This document shows positions 33,790-41,707 of a stretch of 64,000 bases of DNA, in pieces. Below the pieces are notes generated by a model. It made no database searches. It was not told where the DNA came from and saw nothing but the letters and a program-made list of their open reading frames with translations. This DNA is from Baekduia soli. Its GTDB lineage: Bacteria > Actinomycetota > Thermoleophilia > Solirubrobacterales > Solirubrobacteraceae. Position 1 is the stretch's first letter; each line of letters starts with the position of its first letter. The DNA lies in contig NZ_CP042430.1 of the NCBI RefSeq assembly GCF_007970665.1, forward strand, positions 1,054,001 through 1,118,000, in the 5' to 3' direction. A program made the translations under genes and the position numbers.

Positions 33790-35727
33790 TCAGATGTGGA
33801 TCTGGGATCCGAGCGTGACGACGCGCTCGGGCGGCAGGTTGAAGTAGTCCGCGGGGCTGGCCGCGTTGCGCGCCATCGCGACGAAGAGCCGCTTGCGCCA
33901 GCGCGGCATGCCGTGCGGGCGGTCGGCGACGATCGTGATGTGCGACAGGAAGTACGTCGCGTGGTACGGGTTGAAGTGGGCCTCGCGCGTCCGCCCGCCC
34001 CGGCGCCGGCGGGCCAGCTCGGCCGGGACGTCGAGGCGGTCCTGGTAGCCGAAGCGCAGGGTGATGTGGCTGTAGCCGTCGTCGTCGTAGCCGAGGCCGT
34101 CGGTGTGCAGCCGCTCCTCCTCGGGCACGTGCGGCGTGTTGGCCGTCTCGATCGTGAGGATGACGACCTTCTCGGGGATGCCGTGGATCTGCTCGACCCC
34201 GACGCGCAGCGCGATCGGGGTCGTGTCGCGGCTCGGGTTCAGGTAGACCGCGACGCCCTGCAGGCGGGTGATCGGCGGGAACCGGTTGTGCATGTGCTCG
34301 ACGAAGTCCAGCAGCGGCCCCTCGGCCGCGATGCGGGCGGCGGTGACGGCCTCGCGGCCTCGGTCCCACGTCGACAGCGCGGTGAAGACCGCCGCGCCGA
34401 CGAGCAGGGGGAACCAGCCCCCGTGGAGGATCTTCGTCACGTTGGCGGCGAGGAACAGCACGTCGACGGTGACGAAGGCCAGCACGCCGGCCGCGATGGC
34501 CCAGCGCGGCCGGCCCCACAGCAGCCGCGCGACGACGAGGAACAGGATCGAGTCGATGAGCAGCGTGCCCGTCACCGCGATGCCGTAGGCCGTGGCCAGC
34601 CGCGCCGAGGACCCGAACCCGATGACGAGCGCGAGGACCGCCGCGAACAGCGCCCAGTTGACCGCGGGCACGTAGACCTGCCCGATCGTCGCGTCGGACG
34701 TGTGGCGGATGTTCAGCCGCGGAAGGAACCCGAGCTGCACGGCCTGCCGGGTCACCGAGAATGCGCCGGAGATCACGGCCTGGGAGGCGATGAGGGTGGC
34801 CAGCGTCGCCAGCGCGATCATCGGCACCCGGGCCCAGTCAGGGAGCAGCAGGTAGAACGGGTTGGTGATCGCGCCCGGGTCCTGGAGGATCAGGGAGCCC
34901 TGGCCCATGTAGTTGATGATCAACGCTGGGAACACCACCCAGAACCATGCCCGGCTGATCGGCTTGCGGCCGAAGTGCCCCATGTCGGCGTACAGCGCCT
35001 CGGAGCCGGTGACCGTCAGCACGACGGAGCCGAGCGAGACGAACGCGATGCCCGGGTGGGCGGCGAAGAAGTCCACGGCGTAGTGCGGGGAGAACGCCCG
35101 GAGGATCTGGGGGTGGACCGCGAGCTCGGCGACCCCGGCCGCGGCCAGCGCGGCGAACCAGAGCACCATCACCGGGCCGAAGAGCCGTCCGATCGTCTCC
35201 GTGCCGTAGCGCTGCAGGAGGAACAGCCCGACGAGCACGGCCAGGGTGACGGGCAGCACGACCGACGAGAGGCTCGGCGCCGCGACCTTGATGCCCTCGA
35301 CGGCCGAGAGCACCGAGATGGCCGGGGTGATCATGCCGTCGCCGTAGAACAGCGCGACCCCGAACAGGCCGGCGGCGACGAGCGCGGCCTTGATGACGGG
35401 CCGGTCCAGCCGCACGCGCCGGATGAGCGCGACGAGCGCCATGATGCCGCCCTCGCCGTCGTTGTCGGCGCGCATGATGAACGTCACGAACTTGACCGAG
35501 ACGATCAGCGTGATCGACCAGACGACGAGCGAGATGATCCCGTAGACGTCGCCCTGGGTCGCCTTGACCGCCCCGTGGTCGGCCGCGAAGACCGCCTGCA
35601 GCGCGTAGAGCGGGCTGGTCCCGATGTCGCCGAACACGACGCCCAGCGCGCCGAGCGCCAGCGCGGCCGCCCCAGGGTGGCGCCGCACCGTCGCCTTGAC
35701 CGCTTCTGGCATGTCGGGCGGCAGCAT
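33790..35727 (-). CDS. kup: KUP/HAK-type potassium uptake protein
   Basis: 645 residues from the ATG at 35727 (35712 is an alternative). Twelve hydrophobic segments fill residues 20-460, with family motifs VFGDIGTSPLYAL (near residue 30), ALFYGDGMITPAISVLSAVEG and SEALYADMGHFG, followed by a cytoplasmic domain of about 180 residues ending in SADYF-like SPADYFNLPPERVVTLGSQIHI. Kup imports K+ with protons across the inner membrane, mainly at low pH. The gene is intact, in contrast to the neighbouring corA. Confidence 0.95.
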   Translation of the reverse strand: MLPPDMPEAVKATVRRHPGAAALALGALGVVFGDIGTSPLYALQAVFAADHGAVKATQGDVYGIISLVVWSITLIVSVKFVTFIMRADNDGEGGIMALVALIRRVRLDRPVIKAALVAAGLFGVALFYGDGMITPAISVLSAVEGIKVAAPSLSSVVLPVTLAVLVGLFLLQRYGTETIGRLFGPVMVLWFAALAAAGVAELAVHPQILRAFSPHYAVDFFAAHPGIAFVSLGSVVLTVTGSEALYADMGHFGRKPISRAWFWVVFPALIINYMGQGSLILQDPGAITNPFYLLLPDWARVPMIALATLATLIASQAVISGAFSVTRQAVQLGFLPRLNIRHTSDATIGQVYVPAVNWALFAAVLALVIGFGSSARLATAYGIAVTGTLLIDSILFLVVARLLWGRPRWAIAAGVLAFVTVDVLFLAANVTKILHGGWFPLLVGAAVFTALSTWDRGREAVTAARIAAEGPLLDFVEHMHNRFPPITRLQGVAVYLNPSRDTTPIALRVGVEQIHGIPEKVVILTIETANTPHVPEEERLHTDGLGYDDDGYSHITLRFGYQDRLDVPAELARRRRGGRTREAHFNPYHATYFLSHITIVADRPHGMPRWRKRLFVAMARNAASPADYFNLPPERVVTLGSQIHI

Positions 35728-35809
35728 AGGCCGCCGCCCGGGGTCGCGGATCCTGCCGGCACGGATGGCGTGCTCGGGGCCGCCGCCGACGACGCTTCTC
35801 TGCCCGGAT

Positions 35810-35829
35810 GGCGACCCGCGCGGGTCGCC
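35810..35829. repeat. 20-bp perfect palindrome upstream of kup
   Basis: GGCGACCCGCGCGGGTCGCC, a perfect palindrome 83 bases before the kup start. It could be an operator or a cruciform/hairpin; no T-run follows on either strand. Confidence 0.7.
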
Positions 35830-36049
35830 AGACGCCCAAGTGCCGGTGCGACAAGGCGGCAAGCAGCTGACGGTCTGATTCGGTGTGTCGCGAGCACCAC
35901 AGCGCGTTTGGTCGAGAAGGGCGATGCCGCGCGTGCAGGCCGCGTGCAGGCACGGCGCCTTGGGGGCGGATGATCTGTCCCCGCGGTGCTTGATCGGGGT
36001 GACTGGTCCCGCCTTGAGGGGCCAGACAATCGCCTCTTGGGGCAAGCCA

Positions 36050-36082
36050 GATCGAATGAGAGCGAGCCGAATGATCCGTTCC
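36050..36082 (+). repeat. 33-bp imperfect direct repeat, copy 1
   Basis: GATCGAATGAGAG followed by AGC and GAATGATCC-TTCC matches 37067-37099 at 29 of 33 positions, same orientation, 1.0 kb apart. See the second copy next to the tRNA remnant. Confidence 0.85.
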
Positions 36083-36516
36083 GATGCTGCTCGTCTGCCT
36101 GGCCGGTGTTGGCTACCGCATCTGGGCGATAGGCCCTGGGAGCGCCGGCGTCTAACGTCCGCGGGCGTTGCTCCGGCCGCGGGAGCCGGAGGAGCGATGC
36201 GCGCGTCAGACGGGCCCGAACGACCTCGCCGGAGCAGACGGGAAGCGTTCGGGCTCTCTGACCGGCAGGAGTAGTGTTTGCTCATGACGTCGGCGGCACT
36301 TCGCAGGCTTCACAATCCGCGCGAACGCGTCTGTGGTTGTGATCCGCGGTGTTGGTGTCAGCGGACCGCGATCGGCCGGGCCATCAAGTGGTGGTTTCCC
36401 GCGCGGTTCTTCGGGATCGCTCACCAGCCGCAGGGCTCGGCGGCGTGGAAGCGCGGCCAGGACGCTGCCACCAAGACGTCTTGACGTCGCGCCCGGGGTG
36501 CGTGGGCAGCGATGAC

Positions 36517-36753
36517 CTAGGGCGCAACGGCTGTCGCAGGCAGGACGTAGTAGTACGTGAAGTACGCCGGCGTTTGCCGGCCAAGGGTGGAAGACTCGAT
36601 CGCGATCCGCTCGACCCACCCTCCCGCCGAGGCGACCTGCACATCGAGTGCGTCGATGTCGGCTCCGTCAACGGCTTCCCGGCGTCTGGCCACATGGCTC
36701 CCCGGCAGCGCGACGCCGCCGTGCAGCGGTTGCAGGAGATGAAGATGCGACAC
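36517..36753 (-). CDS. Possible small hypothetical protein
   Basis: 78 residues from a GTG at 36753, with a coherent-looking C-terminus (VASAGGWVERIAIESSTLG ... AYFTYYYVLPATAVAP) but no recognisable domain and no good ribosome binding site. It may be the 3' remnant of a larger gene, since the frame is open about 180 bases further upstream with poor coding character. Confidence 0.3.
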   Translation of the reverse strand: MSHLHLLQPLHGGVALPGSHVARRREAVDGADIDALDVQVASAGGWVERIAIESSTLGRQTPAYFTYYYVLPATAVAP

Positions 36754-37066
36754 GGCGCGGAGGCTACGCCGCCGAAGCGCCTGACAGCGCGCGCCGGACT
36801 CGGGCCAGGAGGTCCGGCCGGCTAACTGTGCCCAGAGCACGCCGGCCTGCTGCCCAGACAAGACACCAGGACCTCGGCGGCGGCGTCGTGCCGTCCGCTG
36901 GGGCACGGACGCGCTCTGTCCTGACCGCAAACCAAGGAATGGTGATGGTGAACGATGAGCCCGTTCTCTGTCCCCAACTCTGTCCCCGATGTGCCTCTGT
37001 CCTCGGTCTTGTCGTCGCCTCGCGGGACGGAACGGGTGCTAGGATCGGCTCTGTAGAGCCAAATCG

Positions 37067-37099
37067 GATCGAATGAGAGTAAGCGGAATGATCCATTCC
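37067..37099 (+). repeat. 33-bp imperfect direct repeat, copy 2, abutting a tRNA remnant
   Basis: Second copy of the repeat at 36050-36082 (four substitutions). It ends 4 bases before the anticodon loop of the tRNA 3' half, a position typical of the inner side of an integration site. Confidence 0.85.
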
Positions 37100-37103
37100 T
37101 GCG

Positions 37104-37145
37104 CTCATAATCCGTCTGATGGGGGTTCGAGTCCTCCCCGGCCCA
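37104..37145 (+). pseudogene. Orphan tRNA 3' half (CAT anticodon): likely attachment-site remnant
   Basis: Canonical tRNA positions 32-73: loop CTCATAA (anticodon CAT), stem strand TCCGT, variable CTGAT, T arm GGGGG-TTCGAGT-CCTCC, acceptor strand CCGGCCC and discriminator A. The bases before the loop (CTGCG) cannot pair with TCCGT, and no D arm or 5' acceptor strand is present. This is the displaced 3' half expected after integration of an element into the anticodon loop of a Met or Ile(CAT) tRNA gene. No matching intact tRNA is in the window. Confidence 0.7.
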
Positions 37146-37485
37146 TGGCCGTCCTCGGCTTGCTCACCGCATCGCCAACAGATCCAACGCTCTCGGTCTG
37201 TTCTGATCTCGACGTTGACCGCCTCCTCTGTGTCGGGCCCACCACCGCACGCCCCTGGCTCCTCCATCTCCTGGGACTGAGTCCGACCACCGAGCCCGTC
37301 CTCGTTCCACGTCTCCATGTCGCGAGCGCACCCGAGATGCAGCAGAGCCTGGATGTCGGCCTATGCCGCGTCGCGACCGCGCAGGACGCGCGGACCAGGC
37401 CGGATCAGCACCGATGACCTCCGGCCGGGTCGGTGCCGGCGTCCCTCGTATGCGGTGGCGGCCAGCCCCTCTGCCAGCCGCCACC

Positions 37486-38604
37486 TAGTGTCGTGATGCA
37501 TTAATTCGTGTGCATGTGGGGAGGGTGTGATCATGCCCTCCTCCGTGCTTGTGCCTGTCGAGTTGTCGGCCGTAGAGCGTGCGCAGTTGGAGTCGTGGAC
37601 GCGACGGCACACGAGTGCGCAGGCGCTGGCGATGCGGGCGCGGATCGTGCTGCTGGCCGCCGATGGGCTCAACAACACCGAGATCGCCGGTGAGTTGGGG
37701 ATCCATCGCAATGTCGCGGGCAAGTGGCGCTCGCGCTTTGTCGAGCACCGCCTCGACGGTCTGACTGACGAGCCCAGGCCCGGGCGGCCCAGGACGGTCA
37801 CCGACGACCAGGTCGAGGAGGTGATCGTCAAGACCCTGGAGACCACGCCCAAGGACGCCACGCACTGGTCGACCAGATCGATGGCCCGCGAGGTCGGGCT
37901 GACGCAGTCGGCGGTGCTGCGGATCTGGAAGGCGTTCGGGCTGCAGCCCCACCGCCAGGAGACCTGGAAGCTCTCCAAGGACCCGCAGTTCATCGACAAG
38001 GTCCGCGACGTCGTCGGGATCTACCTCAACCCACCCGAGCGCGCGGTGGTGCTCTGTGTCGATGAGAAGTCCCAGATCCAGGTGCTGGACCGCACGGCAC
38101 CGATCCTGCCCATGCTTCCGGGCACCCCACAGCGCGCCACGCACGACTACAAGCGCTCGGGCACCTCCAGCCTCTACGCCGCGTTGGACATCACCACCGG
38201 CAAGGTGATCGGCGCGCTGCACAGCCGCCATCGCGCGATCGAGTTCAAGAAGTTCTTGCAGACCATTGACCGCGAGGTCCCCGCCGACCTCGACATTCAC
38301 CTGGTCCTCGACAACTCCTCGACGCACAAGACGCCGGCGATCCGCAACTGGCTGGCCGCCCACCCGCGGTTCGTCTTGCACTTCACCCCGACCTCGAGCT
38401 CGTGGCTGAATCTCGTCGAGCGCTGGTTACCAAGAAGCTACGCCGCGGCGCACACCGCTCGGTCGCTCAGCTCAACGCCGACATCCGCGCCTGGATCGAC
38501 ACCTGGAACGACGATCCCAAGCCCTTCGACTGGACCAAGACCGCTGACCAGATCCCCGACTCGATCACCCGCAACTGCCACCGAATTAACGAATCACGAC
38601 ACTA
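37486..38604. mobile_element. IS630-family insertion sequence (TA target duplication), transposase broken
   Basis: The ends GTGTCGTGAT-C-TTAATTC are inverted over at least 20 bp (37485-37507 and 38583-38605; two mismatches in 23). The element is 37488-38602, about 1115 bp, flanked by TA on each side (37486-37487 and 38603-38604), as usual for IS630/Tc1-mariner. It interrupts or abuts a cation-efflux gene fragment on the right. Confidence 0.9.
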
Positions 38605-38605
38605 G
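37533..38605 (+). pseudogene. IS630-family transposase, frameshifted near the C-terminus
   Basis: From MPSSVLVPVELSAVERAQLE the frame runs through a helix-turn-helix (LAADGLNNTEIAGELGIHRN) and the DDE core: VVLCVDEKSQIQ, HLVLDNSSTHK and SSSWLNLVERW. At about 38424 the frame is lost; the proper ending LVTKKLRRGAHRSVAQLNAD ... NDDPKPFDWTKTADQI continues in another frame to the TAG at 38605. The sequence GAGCGCTGGTTACC suggests loss of about 10 bases between two GCTGGTT copies (family members have Trp-Phe-Ala-x-Leu here). The catalytic residues remain, but the product carries a wrong tail, so activity is doubtful unless frameshifting occurs. Confidence 0.88.
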
Positions 38606-38820
38606 CTTCCGACAAGCGGAAGGTGGGCGTCAAGCTCGATCACCCCGTGCTGCTCGCCGAGGCGCGGGTAACCATCATCGACGGCCTGCTCGCCTCAGCG
38701 GTGCTCGTCGGCATCACGCTCAACGCGCTAATCGGGTGGTGGTGGGCCGACCCGATCTCAGCGCTGGTCATCGTCGCCTACAGCGCGGGGGAGTCAGTCC
38801 ACGCCTGGCCACGGCCCTGA
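38605..38820 (+). pseudogene. 3' stump of a cation diffusion facilitator (CDF) transporter gene
   Basis: About 71 residues in frame directly from the IS630 end: ASDKRKVGVKLDHPVLLAEA, then RVTIIDGLLASAVLVGITL and NALIGWWWADPISALVIVAY. This is the penultimate and last membrane helices of CDF-type efflux proteins with the metal-site neighbourhood (E-A-R-V-T-I-I-D and WWWADP). The N-terminal two thirds are missing; the 37.4 kb flank left of the IS does not clearly contain them. The gene is destroyed. Confidence 0.75.
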
Positions 38821-39016
38821 CGAGGGGCAAGCAGGGAGCCGCTCGTTCGGACTGACCGCGGCCGCGAACAGCCCAACATCGGCGAGCGGGTCGACTCCAT
38901 CGTTGCTGCCGAGTCGGACTCCTGACCGGCTCGCAGCCCTGGGGCGATCTCGTCAGATCGACCAGATGCCCGCAGCGGAGGTAGGTGAGGGACGCCACGA
39001 GTCCTCGTCAAACGGC

Positions 39017-39754
39017 TCACCAGACGCCGAGCAGGACGATAGCGACCGCGGCCTCGGCCAGCGCGACTGTGGCTCCGAGGGTGTCGCCGGTACGCCCGCC
39101 GAGCCGTCCGCGCGACCACGCGGTGACGAGCACGGCGACGGCGGCGCTCGCCGCGAGTGCGCCCAGCCCGGGACCGATGCCGCCAAGCACGACGGCTGCG
39201 GTCACAGCGAGGACCGTGCCGGCCGCCAGGCCAAGAACCCCGACCTCGAAGCCGGACCCGAGGCCGTCGCGTCGGGCCGGCAGCGTAGCCGTTGCGTGCA
39301 GCAGCGCGGCCCAGCGACCGGTCGCGGCCATGACGACGAGTGCACGCACCATGTGCGTGCGGTTGAGCCCGGAGACGGCCGCGACAACTAACAACAACCA
39401 CAACGCGACCGCGAGAACCCCGAACGTCCCCACGGTGGGTTCGCGCATCACGGCCAGGCGGCGTGCGCGGTCGCCGCGAACGCCGAGCCCGTCGGCGCAA
39501 TCGGCCAGGCCGTCCTGATGCAGCGCGCCGGTGATGACGACGAGCATCACGACCGCGAGGACGGCGGCGACGAGGGGCCCGAGCGGGGGCTCGGCCAGGT
39601 AGGACACGACGCCGGCCAGTGCGCCGACGGCCGCGCCGACAGCCGGGAACCATCCCGCCGCCGTCCCCAGTGGCGGGACGGGCTCGCGCAGGCGCACCGG
39701 CACGATCGTCAGGAACGTGATCGCCAGGCCAAGCGCGGCAAGGGGTCGCCTCAC
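39017..39754 (-). CDS. cobS: Adenosylcobinamide-GDP ribazoletransferase (cobalamin synthase)
   Basis: 245 residues, integral membrane protein with six or more hydrophobic segments. The motif HQDGLADCADGLGVRGDRARR (acidic Mg-binding D-x-x-D/D-x-x-D region, about residues 79-99) identifies CobS, which joins alpha-ribazole(-phosphate) to adenosylcobinamide-GDP as the last step of the nucleotide-loop pathway. ...SGLNRTHMVRALVVMAATGRW is also conserved. It overlaps bluB-cobT by 4 bases and is the second gene of that unit. Confidence 0.93.
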   Translation of the reverse strand: MRRPLAALGLAITFLTIVPVRLREPVPPLGTAAGWFPAVGAAVGALAGVVSYLAEPPLGPLVAAVLAVVMLVVITGALHQDGLADCADGLGVRGDRARRLAVMREPTVGTFGVLAVALWLLLVVAAVSGLNRTHMVRALVVMAATGRWAALLHATATLPARRDGLGSGFEVGVLGLAAGTVLAVTAAVVLGGIGPGLGALAASAAVAVLVTAWSRGRLGGRTGDTLGATVALAEAAVAIVLLGVW

Positions 39755-41520
39755 CGCGGTCCCGACACGCCGGCCTCCGCGAAGGTCGCCATCTCGCGGT
39801 GCAGCGCGCCGGCGGCGGCGATCAGCGGGAGCGCGAGCAGCGCGCCGGAGGCCTCGCCGAGCCGTAGCCGGAGGTCGAGCAGGGGCTCCAGCCCGAGCTC
39901 GTCGAGTGCGAGGCGGTGGCCCTGCTCGGCCGAGCGGTGGCTGGCCAACACTCCCTCGGCCACGGCGGGGTCGAGCCGCGTGGCGGCCAGGGCGGCCACG
40001 GCCGTCGCGTAGCCGTCGAGCAGAACCGGAAGGCGCCGGTGCGTGGCCTCGAGCACGGCGCCGGTCAGCGCGACGAGTTCCAGACCGCCGACGGCGGCTA
40101 GCGCCTCACGCACGTGGAGGCCGGCGCCGTGGCGCTCCAGAGCGTCCCGAACGACAGCGCGCTTGCGCTGAAGCCCGGCGGCGTCCACGCCGGTGCCGCG
40201 CCCCACGGCGGCGGCCGGGTCCGCGCCGGTCAACGCGCAGAGCAGCGCGGCGGCCGTCGTCGTGTTCCCGATGCCGATCTCCCCGACGGCTAGGCAGCCG
40301 ACCCCATCGTCGGCGAGTTCGGCCGCCAAGTCGGCGCCCGCCTGCAACGCCGCATCGACCTGTCCGGGGCTCAGCGCCGGACCGGCGAGGAAGTCCGCGG
40401 TGCCGGCGGCGACCTTCAGGTCGCGGACGCCGGGCGGCGTCGGACGGGCGAGCCCCACGTCGGCCACGAGCAGGGTATGGCCGCCCTGGCGCGCGAGCAC
40501 GCCCGCGGCGCTCTCGCTGCGGGCGGTGGCCGCTGCGACCTGCGTCGAGACGTCGCGATCGAAGAGGCTGGTGCCGTGGATGATGTGCCCGTGGTCGGCG
40601 GCGCACACCAGGACGCCCGCGCGCAATGCGGGCGGCGGCGCTGCGCCCGTGATGGCCGCCCAGCGCTCGATGAGCGCCTCGAGCGCCCCGAGGCTGCCGG
40701 CGGGCTTGATGAGCTGGTCGGAGCGGTCGCGCGCGGCGATCGCCGCGATGCGGTTCGGTCCCCGAGCCGCATCGAGAAGGGGTGCGGCGTCGTCGTCGCG
40801 CCAGCGCTCCTCCATGACGACGTCGGCGAGCGGCAGGCGTGCGCCCCAGCCCGCGGATTCCAAGCCCGGCCGGACGGGCCGTTCGTCGGGCCAGCCGAGG
40901 CAGAGGTAGGCCAGCGGCTCGACCCGTGCCGGAATGCCCAGCAGCTCACGCAGGTCGGCGGGCCGGTAGAAGCTCACCCAGCCGACACCTACACCTTCGG
41001 CGCGGGCGGCCAACCAAAGGTTCTCGATCGCGCAGGCCGTGCTGTAGACGTCGGTCTCGGGGATCGTGCCGCGACCCAAGATCTCGACCCCGGGATCGCC
41101 GTGATCGCAGCAGACCACGACGCCGAGCGGCGCCTCGACCACGCCCTCGATCTTCTGGTCCAGGAACTGCCCGGCCTGGGCGTCGAAGCGGTCGGCCTGG
41201 CGCAAGCGCTCGCGCTGGGTCAGCCGGCGCACCTCCATTCGCGTGGCCACGTCCCGCACGAGGATCAGCCGCCACGGCTGCATCAACCCGACGGACGGAG
41301 CCCGGTGAGCGGCCTCGAGGATCCGCTGCAGCACGTTGGCCGGCACCGGGTCGGGACGGAAGCGGCGGATGTCCCGTCGCTCGGCGATGACCTGATGCAC
41401 GGCGTCGCGTACCGCATCGGGGTAGCGCCAGCCGGTCGGATCGGCCGCGCGTTCGGCGGCGCGTGAGGCGTCGAAGCCGGACGGCGTCGGCGGTCGGAGC
41501 AGGCGGTCCTCGGCATCCAC
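39751..41520 (-). CDS. bluB-cobT: Fusion: BluB (DMB synthase) + CobT (NaMN:DMB phosphoribosyltransferase)
   Basis: 589 residues, GTG start. Residues about 30-240 are a nitroreductase-fold BluB (RRDIRRFRPDPVP, APSVGLMQPWRLILVRD, VGVGWVSFYRPADLRELLG), which breaks reduced FMN with O2 to give 5,6-dimethylbenzimidazole. Residues about 255-589 are CobT (IKPAGSLGALEALIERWAAI, VCAADHGHIIHG, GEIGIGNTTTAAALL, and the catalytic Glu region near SHRSAEQGHRLALDELG), which attaches the base to ribose phosphate. Fusion channels DMB directly to its consumer. BluB needs oxygen, in keeping with the aerobic corrin genes. The start lies only about 25 bases from the divergent riboswitch. Confidence 0.94.
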   Translation of the reverse strand: MDAEDRLLRPPTPSGFDASRAAERAADPTGWRYPDAVRDAVHQVIAERRDIRRFRPDPVPANVLQRILEAAHRAPSVGLMQPWRLILVRDVATRMEVRRLTQRERLRQADRFDAQAGQFLDQKIEGVVEAPLGVVVCCDHGDPGVEILGRGTIPETDVYSTACAIENLWLAARAEGVGVGWVSFYRPADLRELLGIPARVEPLAYLCLGWPDERPVRPGLESAGWGARLPLADVVMEERWRDDDAAPLLDAARGPNRIAAIAARDRSDQLIKPAGSLGALEALIERWAAITGAAPPPALRAGVLVCAADHGHIIHGTSLFDRDVSTQVAAATARSESAAGVLARQGGHTLLVADVGLARPTPPGVRDLKVAAGTADFLAGPALSPGQVDAALQAGADLAAELADDGVGCLAVGEIGIGNTTTAAALLCALTGADPAAAVGRGTGVDAAGLQRKRAVVRDALERHGAGLHVREALAAVGGLELVALTGAVLEATHRRLPVLLDGYATAVAALAATRLDPAVAEGVLASHRSAEQGHRLALDELGLEPLLDLRLRLGEASGALLALPLIAAAGALHREMATFAEAGVSGPR

Positions 41521-41528
41521 GGCGTCGA

Positions 41529-41538
41529 ACAGTAGAGT
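41529..41538. promoter_or_regulatory. Possible overlapping divergent -10 elements between bluB-cobT and the cob operon
   Basis: TAGAGT (41533-41538, plus) lies 7-8 bases before the presumed start of the riboswitch RNA. TACTGT (41534-41529, minus) lies 8-9 bases before the GTG of bluB-cobT, which would then be leaderless. Both fit TANNNT; no clear -35 boxes are seen. Confidence 0.35.
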
Positions 41539-41542
41539 GCGC

Positions 41543-41650
41543 CTGGTACGCGCGGCGGACGAGGAATCCGGTGGAAGTCCGGGACGGTCGCGCCACTGTG
41601 ACCGGGCCGTCAGGCCTGGGAGTCAGAAACTCGGCCGCTGCGGACCCTTC
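41543..41650 (+). ncRNA. Cobalamin (AdoCbl) riboswitch controlling the plus-strand cob operon
   Basis: The conserved core is present in order: GAGGAATCCGGTGGAAGTCC (41561-41580), GGTCGCGCCACTGTGACCGG (41586-41605) and the B12 box around AGTCAGAAACTCGG (41621-41634). An expression hairpin follows immediately. Binding of adenosylcobalamin would switch off translation of the cob genes. Confidence 0.92.
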
Positions 41651-41654
41651 GATG

Positions 41655-41678
41655 ACGGGACGCCCGATCCCGTGGAGG
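41655..41678 (+). promoter_or_regulatory. Riboswitch expression hairpin and ribosome binding site
   Basis: ACGGGA-CGCCCGA-TCCCGT (41655-41673) directly followed by GGAGG (41674-41678). The stem abuts the ribosome binding site, fitting translational control through the L5-L13 kissing loop. An almost identical element lies before cbtB. Confidence 0.75.
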
Positions 41679-41683
41679 ACACG

Positions 41684-41707
41684 ATGCACCCGGTGATCGC
41701 AGCGTGA
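41684..41707 (+). CDS. 7-codon leader ORF (MHPVIAA) coupled to the cob operon
   Basis: ATG at 41684 sits 5 bases after a strong GGAGG, and its TGA (41705-41707) overlaps the GTG of the next gene (41704) as GTGA. The next gene has no ribosome binding site of its own and is in a different frame (20 bases offset), so it is probably translated by re-initiation after this leader. The peptide itself may have no function. Confidence 0.55.
   Translation: MHPVIAA

Larger units (their letters stand above)
35728..36516. other. Long non-coding stretch upstream of kup
   Basis: Nearly 800 bases without a convincing gene. It holds the kup promoter region (not resolvable), a 20-bp palindrome and the first copy of a 33-bp direct repeat. 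I looked for a c-di-AMP riboswitch before kup and did not find its conserved core. Confidence 0.5.
36754..37484. other. Degraded intergenic region left of the IS630 element
   Basis: About 730 bases holding the second 33-bp repeat copy and a tRNA 3'-half remnant. Open frames exist but none is convincing. Confidence 0.5.

Noticed and set aside
35728-36080. c-di-AMP riboswitch in the kup leader
   Set aside because: A few GGGG-rich segments looked suggestive, but the conserved core elements are not present in order on the minus strand.
28428-37145. Single island bounded by tRNA-Val and the tRNA remnant as matching attachment sites
   Set aside because: The 3' halves differ almost everywhere except the generic T-loop motif, and the anticodons differ (TAC versus CAT).
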